From the NCBI GenBank assembly GCA_028694565.1, contig JAQVKR010000127.1:1-7429 (forward strand): DNA of 7,429 nucleotides. Direction: 5' to 3'. Source of the stretch: Gammaproteobacteria bacterium. GTDB lineage: Bacteria; Pseudomonadota; Gammaproteobacteria; DSM-26407. Below are positions 1-5,256 of the stretch, piece by piece (the stretch's first letter is position 1; every line of letters begins with the position of its first letter). Position numbers and translations under genes: made by a program. The notes beneath the pieces were generated by a model. The model did not search any database. It saw only the letters and a program-made list of their open reading frames with translations, and was not told the origin of the DNA.

Positions 1-723
1 CAGCGGCCGGCAGCCCAGATCCTTGGCCGCCTCCAGCAGGGCCGGATCCATGCGCACCAGGGTGGCGTAGAGGGGCAGCACCATGAAGGGAAGATAGGAG
101 TAGACGATGCCCACGTAGACGGCGAAATCGCTGTGCAGCAGCGGCAACGGCTGGTCGATGAGCCCGAGCCACAGCAGCAGGTTGTTGATGAGCCCGTTGC
201 TCTTGAGGATGCCGATCCAGGCGTAGACCCGGATCAGGAAGCTGGTCCAGAACGGCAGGATGATCAGCATCAGCAGCACATTGCGCAGCGCCGGGCGCGC
301 CTGGGCGATGGCGTAGGCCATGGGGTAGCCGATCAGCAGGCACAACAGGGTGGAGACCGCCGCGATCCTGATGGAGTTCAGGTAGGCCGAGACGTAGAGC
401 GTGTCCTGCAGCAGGAACAGGTAGTTGCCCAGGTTGATGCGCAGCTGGACGAAGCCCTCGGAGAGAGTGGTCAGCGCGCTGTAGGGAGGCTGCCCCAGCA
501 CCGCCTCGGCCAGGCTGATCTTGAGCACGAACACGAACGGCACCAGGAAGAAGATCAGCAGCCACAGGAACGGCAGCGCCGTCACCAGCCCGCGCCCGCG
601 CAGGAGACCGGCCGCTCCGCGCACACGCGACCACAGCGGCAGGCCGCTGAGCCAGGTCCAGACCCGGCCGAAGACGGTGTCGGGGATGGCCCGCGCCGGG
701 GGTCTCCGCGGCCCGCTGTTCAT
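1..723 (-). CDS. potH: Polyamine ABC transporter inner-membrane permease PotH (3' end beyond left edge)
   Basis: My own translation from the ATG at 723-721 gives 241 residues with no stop, open at the left edge; E. coli PotH is about 317 aa, so roughly three quarters is present. A short Arg/Pro-rich cytoplasmic N-terminus precedes hydrophobic segments at about residues 46-68, 118-138, 148-172 and 201-221, the MetI-like permease pattern. The sequence then enters the cytoplasmic EAA loop (E231-A-A-K-D-L-G237), which docks on the ATPase, and is cut there. The start codon overlaps the potG stop as ATGA, indicating translational coupling; only a weak GGGGTGG-like purine run lies upstream. The role would be one half of the membrane channel for putrescine or spermidine import, normally paired with PotI, whose gene is expected next. 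Family assignment is firm; the exact substrate cannot be read from sequence. Confidence 0.92.
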   Translation of the reverse strand, partial: MNSGPRRPPARAIPDTVFGRVWTWLSGLPLWSRVRGAAGLLRGRGLVTALPFLWLLIFFLVPFVFVLKISLAEAVLGQPPYSALTTLSEGFVQLRINLGNYLFLLQDTLYVSAYLNSIRIAAVSTLLCLLIGYPMAYAIAQARPALRNVLLMLIILPFWTSFLIRVYAWIGILKSNGLINNLLLWLGLIDQPLPLLHSDFAVYVGIVYSYLPFMVLPLYATLVRMDPALLEAAKDLGCRPL

Positions 724-1862
724 GCGGTCAGCACCACCCCGCTGCCGGGCTGCCAGGAGAGATAGACCTCCTGGTCCCAGGTGAGCCGGGGCTGGCTGAG
801 CCGGGAGATGTTGGTCAGCTGCACCTGGACCACCTGTCCTCCGGCCGTGCGCACATGGTAGATGGAGACATCCCCCAGGTAGGCGATCTCGGACACGGTG
901 CCGGCGACGCGGTTCACCTCCCCCCCGGGCTCGGTCTCGCTCACCACCAGCTTCTCCGGGCGCAGCGCCACCGTGACCGGGGTGCCCGGCGCCAGGGGCT
1001 GGGCATGCTCCATGAGCAGGTCGCCGCCAATCGCCTCGGAGTGGATCAGCAGCCGGCCCTCGTGGTCGGCGACCACTCGCCCCTCGAAGACGTTGGCCGC
1101 ACCGATGAACTCGGCCACGAAGCGGCTGGACGGATACTCGTAGACGTTGGCGGGAGTGCCCACCTGGATGATCCGGCCCGCCTCCATGACCGCGATGCGG
1201 GTGGACATGGTCATCGCCTCCTCCTGGTCATGGGTCACCATCATGAAGGTGATGCCGGTGCGCTCCTGGATGTTCACCAGCTCGAACTGGGTATGCTCGC
1301 GCAGCTTGCGATCCAGCGCCCCGAGCGGCTCGTCGAGCAGCAGCAGCTTGGGGTGCTTGGCCAGCGAGCGGGCGAGCGCGACCCGCTGGCGCTGGCCGCC
1401 CGAGAGCTGGTCGGGACGGCGCCGGGCCAGCGGCGTCATCCGCACCAGCTCCAGCATTTCCGCCACCCGCTCGCGCACCTCGCTCCTCGGCATGCGCTCC
1501 TGGCGCAGGCCGAAGGCCACGTTCTGCTCCACGCTCATGTGGGGAAACAGGGCGTAGGACTGGAACATCATGTTCACGGGGCGCTCGTAGGGGGGCACCT
1601 CGGTCATGTCCTGGCCGTCGATGATGATGCGCCCGGCCGTGGGACGCTCCAGCCCGGCCAGGAGGCGCAGCAAGGTGCTCTTGCCGCACCCGGAGGCGCC
1701 CAGCATGGCGAAGAACTCGCCCTGGTAGACGTTCAGCGCGACCGCATCCACCGCGTAGAGGTCGTCGAAGGTCTTGGTGACGTTCTCGATCCTGAGAAAC
1801 GGCCGCGTGGCCGGATCCTGCCAGGGCTCGAAGCGGGTCTGCTCCCGTTTGGGGAATGTCAT
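720..1862 (-). CDS. potG: Polyamine ABC transporter ATP-binding protein PotG
   Basis: 380 aa, matching the usual PotG/PotA length of about 377. It powers polyamine import by ATP hydrolysis on the cytoplasmic face of the PotH/PotI channel. Visible motifs: Walker [10 protein letters not shown] at 55-63, Q-loop Q101 ([12 protein letters not shown]), signature LSGGQ at 153-157, Walker B LLLLDEP at 173-179 with catalytic E178, and H-loop H211 in THDQEEA. Residues from about 255 to 380 form the TOBE_2-type C-terminal regulatory domain (GANVFEG-like start, ALRPEKL at 299-305). All catalytic residues are present. The ATG start at 1862 is preceded by GGGAG about 10 nt upstream. The gene begins 119 bp after potF and its TGA overlaps the potH start. 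The potF-potG-potH order matches potFGHI rather than potABCD, hence the symbol; a related putrescine/spermidine importer is the alternative. Confidence 0.95.
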   Translation of the reverse strand: MTFPKREQTRFEPWQDPATRPFLRIENVTKTFDDLYAVDAVALNVYQGEFFAMLGASGCGKSTLLRLLAGLERPTAGRIIIDGQDMTEVPPYERPVNMMFQSYALFPHMSVEQNVAFGLRQERMPRSEVRERVAEMLELVRMTPLARRRPDQLSGGQRQRVALARSLAKHPKLLLLDEPLGALDRKLREHTQFELVNIQERTGITFMMVTHDQEEAMTMSTRIAVMEAGRIIQVGTPANVYEYPSSRFVAEFIGAANVFEGRVVADHEGRLLIHSEAIGGDLLMEHAQPLAPGTPVTVALRPEKLVVSETEPGGEVNRVAGTVSEIAYLGDVSIYHVRTAGGQVVQVQLTNISRLSQPRLTWDQEVYLSWQPGSGVVLTA

Positions 1863-1884
1863 GTATCGACGGCTCCCGGAAATA

Positions 1885-1897
1885 CCGGCGGCGCCGG
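1885..1897. repeat. Inverted repeat CCGGCG-G-CGCCGG upstream of potG
   Basis: Two perfect 6-bp half-sites flank a single central base, 22 to 34 bp upstream of the potG ATG. It closely resembles the CCGGCGCCGG palindromes upstream of potF (3122-3131 and 3139-3148), differing by one central base. It could be part of an mRNA hairpin near the ribosome binding site or a protein-binding site. In DNA this GC-rich, chance similarity is quite possible. Confidence 0.35.
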
Positions 1898-1940
1898 ACG
1901 GGACGCCACCGGTGAGGCCCAGAGTTTGCCCAGCGGCCGC

Positions 1941-1963
1941 CGCGGGGGCGGCGCCCCCCCGCG
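1941..1963. promoter_or_regulatory. GC-rich hairpin in the potF-potG gap
   Basis: CGCGGGGG at 1941-1948 is perfectly complementary to CCCCCGCG at 1956-1963, giving an 8-bp all-GC stem with a 7-nt loop. It lies 19 nt after the potF stop. In the transcript no U-run follows, so it is not a canonical intrinsic terminator. A 3'-end stabilising or partially attenuating hairpin that lowers potG relative to potF fits binding-protein operons, but this is inference. Confidence 0.5.
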
Positions 1964-1981
1964 CTCAGGCCATCCGGGCGT

Positions 1982-3082
1982 TCACTGCCCGGTCTTGATC
2001 CGGGTCCAGGTGCGGACCCGGAGCCGCTGCAGCTGCTGCGGCATCACCTTGGCGGTCGTCAGGCGGGCCTTGACCGCGGCGGGAGGGTAGATCCCCGGGT
2101 CGTCGCGGACCTCCTCGTCCAGGAGCGGCGTGGCGGCACTGTTGGCATTGGCGTAGGCGACGTAGTTGCTGACGCCCGCGATCACCTCCGGCTGCAGCAG
2201 GAAGTCGATGAAGCGGTGGGCGTTGTCCGGGTGCGGCGCATCGGCGGGAATGGCCATCACGTCGATCCACAGGATTGCCCCCTCCCGCGGGATGGCGAAC
2301 GCCACCTACACGCCGTTGTCCGCCTCGCCGGCCCGATCGCGGGCCTGGAGGACGTCGCCGGAGTAGCCGTGGGCCACGCACAGGTCGCCATTGGCGAGAT
2401 CGTTGATGTACTGGGAGGAGTGGAAATAGCGGATATAGGGACGCACCTGCGCGAAAGCCTCCGCGGCGGCCTCGATGTCGGCCGGATCGGTGCTGTTGGG
2501 GTCCTTGCCCAGGTAGATGAGCGCGGCGGCCAGCGCCTCCTGCTCGTCATCGAGCACGCTGATGCCGCAGCCGGCAAGCTGCCTGGCGATGGCCGGATCG
2601 AAAATCAGCCGCCAGCTGTCCAGCGGTGCCTCGGCGCCGAGGATCTCCCGGACCTTCCGCACGTTGTAGCCGATGCCGGTGGTGCCCCACATGTAGGGCA
2701 CGAGATGGGCGTTGCCGGGGTCCGAGGCCGCCAGCGCCCCGAGGATGTCCGGGTCGAGGTTGCCGTAATGGGGCAGCTTGCCCCGCTCCAGCGGCCGGTA
2801 GAGACCGGCGCTGACATGGCGCTCGGCGAAGGGCTGCGCCGAGGGGAAGATGACATCGTAGCCGCTGGCGCCGGCGAGCAGCTTCGCCTCCAGTACCTCG
2901 TTGGCGTCATAGACGTCGTAGACCACCTTGATGCCCGTGGCCGCCTCGAACTGCTGCAGCGTGTCCTCGGCGATGTAGTCCGACCAGTTGTAGACGTTGA
3001 CCACCGGATCCTCGGCGGCGGCGACGGCGGTCGCGGTACAGGCCAGGCATGCGGCCAGCAGCTTGGCGAACTTCCTCGGCAT
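1982..3082 (-). pseudogene. potF: Periplasmic polyamine-binding protein PotF, interrupted by an in-frame TAG
   Basis: The full frame would be 366 codons, close to E. coli PotF (370 aa), with an amber codon at position 259 (2308-2306). The upstream part (258 aa, ending at 2306) has a Sec signal peptide (basic MPRKFAK, hydrophobic stretch, likely cleavage after AVAAA at 23). Family hallmarks follow: YNWSDYI at 31-37, GIKVVYDVYDANEVLEAKL at 50-68, PYMWGTTGIGYN at 129-140, YLGKDPNSTDP at 190-200, YFHSSQYINDLANGD at 219-233. The downstream part (codons 260-366) continues without shift: IPREGA, FIDFLLQPEV, ANANSAATPL, a C-terminal TWTRIKTGQ, then TGA. GAGGGGG lies 8 nt before the ATG at 3082. By eye against E. 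coli PotF, ligand residues W33, S34 and D243 are upstream of the stop, whereas D274 and Y310 (E. coli D278, Y314) are downstream, so the truncated product should not bind polyamine normally. No frameshift or second lesion is visible. A sequencing error, recent nonsense mutation or readthrough are all possible. Family call very sure; status as a true pseudogene uncertain. Confidence 0.85.
2306..2308 (-). other. Premature in-frame TAG codon within potF
   Basis: The plus strand reads cta, giving TAG on the coding strand in the context GGC GTG TAG GTG GCG. The flanking protein reads NGV-stop-VAFAIPREGA; E. coli PotF has NGVNVSFSIPKEGA here, so the stop sits where that protein has Asn and where relatives vary. 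One substitution from GAG, CAG, AAG or TGG would produce it. The next codon, GTG, could in principle restart translation, but it lacks a well-placed Shine-Dalgarno sequence and the fragment would have no signal peptide. Confidence 0.9.
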
Positions 3083-3120
3083 GGTTGTATCCCCCTCGGG
3101 TCGGCAACTTGGGCTACGAT

Positions 3121-3149
3121 CCCGGCGCCGGACCGTAACCGGCGCCGGG
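3121..3149. promoter_or_regulatory. 11-bp inverted repeat built from two identical palindromes, upstream of potF
   Basis: CCCGGCGCCGG at 3121-3131 pairs perfectly with CCGGCGCCGGG at 3139-3149 around a 7-nt spacer. Each arm itself contains the 10-bp perfect palindrome CCGGCGCCGG (3122-3131 and 3139-3148), with centres 17 bp apart. As RNA this makes a very stable stem-loop; no U-run follows it in the potF direction, so it is not a standard terminator. As DNA it could be a pair of operator sites 39 bp or more upstream of the potF ATG. The structure is certain; the role is not. Confidence 0.5.
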
Positions 3150-3155
3150 GTTGCG

Positions 3156-3184
3156 AGTTTCAGCCGCGCCTCCGGACCTGTCAA
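3156..3184 (-). promoter_or_regulatory. Possible sigma-70 promoter for potF
   Basis: TTGACA, a perfect -35 hexamer, lies at 3184-3179 on the coding strand. A 17-bp spacer leads to GAAACT at 3161-3156, which matches only three of six positions of TATAAT. Transcription would start near 3149, exactly where the paired palindromes begin, leaving a leader of about 67 nt before the potF ATG. The good -35 and spacing support it; the poor -10 argues against it. Confidence 0.3.
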
Positions 3185-3200
3185 TTCCGGATTCGGGCCC

Positions 3201-3218
3201 GACGCGCCGATGCGCGTC
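3201..3218. terminator. Hairpin at the stop codon of the GGDEF gene
   Basis: GACGCGC at 3201-3207 and GCGCGTC at 3212-3218 form a perfect 7-bp stem with a 4-nt loop (ATCG in the transcript). It overlaps the TGA stop of the diguanylate cyclase gene. There is no U-run after it, so termination would have to be weak or Rho-assisted; a 3'-end protecting stem is the other option. Confidence 0.35.
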
Positions 3219-4857
3219 AGCCCGGTCGCGGCAGCGGTGCGCGCACGACCCGGTTGCGGCCGGTGCGCTTCGCCGTGTAGAGCGCCTGGTCGGCTGCCCG
3301 CGCCAGCGCCACGGCGTCCGAGAAGGTGGGAAAGCCCGCCACCCCGGCGCTGAAGGTGACGCGGAACTCGCTGCCCGCAATCTGGTGGCGGATGCCGGCG
3401 AAGCTCTCCCGCAGCTCGTCGATGATGGACAGGGCCTGCTCCCAGTCGGTGTCGGGCAGGACCACGATGAACTCCTCCCCACCGTAGCGCCCCACCAGGT
3501 CGGAGCGCCGCAGACGGTGGACCAGCAGCCGGGCCAGGCTCATGAGCACGCGATCGCCGGCCGCGTGGCCATAGACGTCGTTGACCTGCTTGAAGTGGTC
3601 CAGGTCGATGAACGCGTAGGCGAACGGCGTCCCCAGGCGATGGGCCCGGGCCAGTTCGCGCAGGAACTGCTCCTCGATGCGCGAATGGTTGTAGAGCCCG
3701 GTCAGGCTGTCCCGGGCCATGAAGGCGCTGAGGGTGCGGGCCCGCTGCACCCGCGCCGCCACGGAGGCCACCAGCCGCTCCGGGGGCAACGGCTTGACCA
3801 GGCAGTCGTCCCCGCCGGCGCGCAGGGCGCGCAGATGCAGCGAGGTGTCGGCGTCGCTGGAGAGAAAGACGATGGAGGTGCCCACGTAGGCCTCCTGCTG
3901 CCGGATGATGGCCGCCAGCTCGAGCCCGTCGCATTCGGGCATGTAGAGCTCCATGAGCACGAGGTCGGGGTGGAAATCGGCCAGCTCCCCGGGCGCCCGC
4001 AGGGGGTCGTCGACCACCCGCGTACGCATCCCGGCCTGTTCGAGCAGCAGGGCATGCCGGGCGGCGAGAACGGCGTCATCGTCGACGATCAGGACCCGGC
4101 CGGGCTCCGGCGACTCGTGGGGGACCAGGCGCTCGAGCGCCGCGGCCAGGTCGATGGCCTCCACCGGCTTGATGAAGAAACCCGCCCCACCGGCCCGCAC
4201 CCCGGCCAGGCGGGTGCGCGCGTCCTCACGGTCCGAGAGGTAGAAGACCGGCGGCAGCGCGACCCCGGACTCCTGCAGGTGAGCCACCAGCTCGATGCCC
4301 GAGGATCTGCCCCGGCCGTGGCTCACATCGACGATCAGTGCCGCGGGCGGCTCCCGGGCCAGGCGCTGCTCCAGCGCCGCGGAATCCTGCACCAGGTCGA
4401 CGCGGTAGCCGTAATGGCCCAGCTGCGCCGCCAGCTCCCGGCAGGGCTCGCTGCCCGGGTCGGCCATCAGCGCCAGGTCCAGCGCCGGCCCCGGCTTCAC
4501 AGCCCCGGCCGCCGCGGCGGCGGAGCCGGCGTCCTGCCCGGCCAGTTCGGCGACAATGCCGTGGAGCGCGGCGAGCGCCTCCTCCACCGGCCCGTCCCCG
4601 GCATCGGGCCAGAGCCCGATCGCCGTTTCCAGATCCCGCGCCGCCTTGCTGACCGCGGGAAAACCGAAGGCGGTCCCGGACCCGGCCAGGTTATGCGCCA
4701 GCCGCCGCAGGTCCACGGCCGGCGACCCGGCTCCCGGGGACTCCCGCAGGCGGCTCCAGGCCTGGGCGATGGCGGCGACCCGCTGGGGCAGGCGCGCCCG
4801 GTACCCGAGCTGGAGCTCGGCGAGCTGCTGTTCGAATTCCTGCTGGCGGTCAGTCAT
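3217..4857 (-). CDS. Hpt-REC-REC-GGDEF diguanylate cyclase
   Basis: 546 aa, cytoplasmic, no membrane segment. Order: Hpt domain (about 1-105, phosphorylatable H55 in AHNLAGSGTAFGF); Ala/Gly linker at 109-122; receiver 1 (about 126-245, D177 and K230 present, but only D133 at the normal acidic pair); receiver 2 (about 253-370, acidic D259-D261 and K355 present, but Glu303 in LMELYMP where the phospho-acceptor Asp belongs); GGDEF domain (about 380-540). The cyclase has DSLTGLYN at 383-390, FIDLDHFK at 416-423 and active-site GGEEF at 459-463, so it should make cyclic di-GMP from two GTP. The inhibitory RxxD site is intact (R450-D453, five residues before GGEEF). No EAL or HD-GYP domain follows. 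ATG at 4857 overlaps the upstream regulator by 8 bp, with GGGAG 7 nt before it. The Hpt probably takes phosphate from the neighbouring hybrid kinase. Domain calls are firm; the signalling route is inferred. Confidence 0.93.
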   Translation of the reverse strand: MTDRQQEFEQQLAELQLGYRARLPQRVAAIAQAWSRLRESPGAGSPAVDLRRLAHNLAGSGTAFGFPAVSKAARDLETAIGLWPDAGDGPVEEALAALHGIVAELAGQDAGSAAAAAGAVKPGPALDLALMADPGSEPCRELAAQLGHYGYRVDLVQDSAALEQRLAREPPAALIVDVSHGRGRSSGIELVAHLQESGVALPPVFYLSDREDARTRLAGVRAGGAGFFIKPVEAIDLAAALERLVPHESPEPGRVLIVDDDAVLAARHALLLEQAGMRTRVVDDPLRAPGELADFHPDLVLMELYMPECDGLELAAIIRQQEAYVGTSIVFLSSDADTSLHLRALRAGGDDCLVKPLPPERLVASVAARVQRARTLSAFMARDSLTGLYNHSRIEEQFLRELARAHRLGTPFAYAFIDLDHFKQVNDVYGHAAGDRVLMSLARLLVHRLRRSDLVGRYGGEEFIVVLPDTDWEQALSIIDELRESFAGIRHQIAGSEFRVTFSAGVAGFPTFSDAVALARAADQALYTAKRTGRNRVVRAPLPRPG

Positions 4858-5242
4858 GCACCCGCTCCCAGATGGCGCGCACGCGCTGGGGCAGCACCAT
4901 GGGATCGAACGGCTTGGCGATGACGTCGGCGACGCCGAGCTCGAGATAGCGGCGCACCTCGCCCGGCTGCACCTTGGCGGTCATGAACACGACGGGGACC
5001 CCGTGCAGCTCCGGCAGCCGCCGGAGCGCCGCCAGGGTCTGGGGGCCGTCCATCTCCGGCAGCATGACATCCAGCAGGATCAGGTCCGGCCCGAAGCGGG
5101 GCGCGCGCTCGACGGCTTCCGGTCCGGTGCCGCAGATCGCCACCTCGAACCCGCCCAGCGTCTCGAGGGCCATGCGGGCCACGGTCTGGATGTCCGGCTC
5201 GTCCTCCACACAGAGAATGCGGCGCAGTTCCGGTGTACCCAT
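4850..5242 (-). CDS. Stand-alone receiver-domain response regulator (CheY-like)
   Basis: 130 aa, a single receiver with no DNA-binding or enzymatic output. Canonical residues are all visible: acidic pocket E13-D14 in CVEDEPD, phospho-acceptor D58 in LILLDVMLPEMDG, T88 in FMTAK and K110 in IAKPFDP. Such proteins act through protein contacts or as phosphate shuttles or sinks. It sits 12 bp downstream of the hybrid kinase and overlaps the Hpt-GGDEF gene by 8 bp (ATGACTGA), so the three are very likely co-transcribed and stoichiometrically linked. The ATG at 5242 has a strong GAGGGA site 8 nt upstream. It is the only fully canonical receiver outside the kinase, making it a plausible target for the Hpt of the next protein. 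Its partner and output are unknown. Confidence 0.93.
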   Translation of the reverse strand: MGTPELRRILCVEDEPDIQTVARMALETLGGFEVAICGTGPEAVERAPRFGPDLILLDVMLPEMDGPQTLAALRRLPELHGVPVVFMTAKVQPGEVRRYLELGVADVIAKPFDPMVLPQRVRAIWERVHD

Positions 5243-5250
5243 CGGTTCGT

Positions 5251-5256
5251 TCCCTC
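5251..5256 (-). promoter_or_regulatory. Ribosome binding site of the receiver gene, overlapping the kinase stop codon
   Basis: GAGGGA lies 8 nt before the ATG at 5242 and shares bases with the TGA stop of the kinase gene (5257-5255). This places re-initiation directly at the kinase terminus and supports the chosen start. Confidence 0.65.

Noticed and set aside
1982..2305. A separate 107-aa gene starting at GTG 2305
   Set aside because: It is the C-terminal third of PotF, immediately after the TAG, with no signal peptide and no well-spaced ribosome site, so it is a gene fragment rather than an independent gene.
3047..3058. A lipobox (L-A-A-C12) in the PotF signal peptide
   Set aside because: Only four residues separate the last Lys from the Cys, too short for a lipoprotein hydrophobic region. 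The AVAAA site at 19-23 and the family norm favour a soluble periplasmic protein.
3121..3149. A Rho-independent terminator for the signalling operon
   Set aside because: The stem is strong but no U-run follows it in the minus-strand transcript, and it lies within the probable potF leader; kept as a structural element of unknown role.
2306..3934. A 542-codon minus-strand frame joining cyclase-region sequence to PotF
   Set aside because: Codons upstream of 3082 are the wrong frame of the cyclase gene. The real start is the ATG at 3082, which has a signal peptide and a GAGGGGG ribosome site.
3151..4923. A 590-codon open frame on the plus strand, and a 411-codon one at 855-2090
   Set aside because: Both run antisense to clear GGDEF and PotG genes, have low-complexity Gly/Arg/Gln/His-rich translations and match no family; they arise from high GC on the opposite strand.
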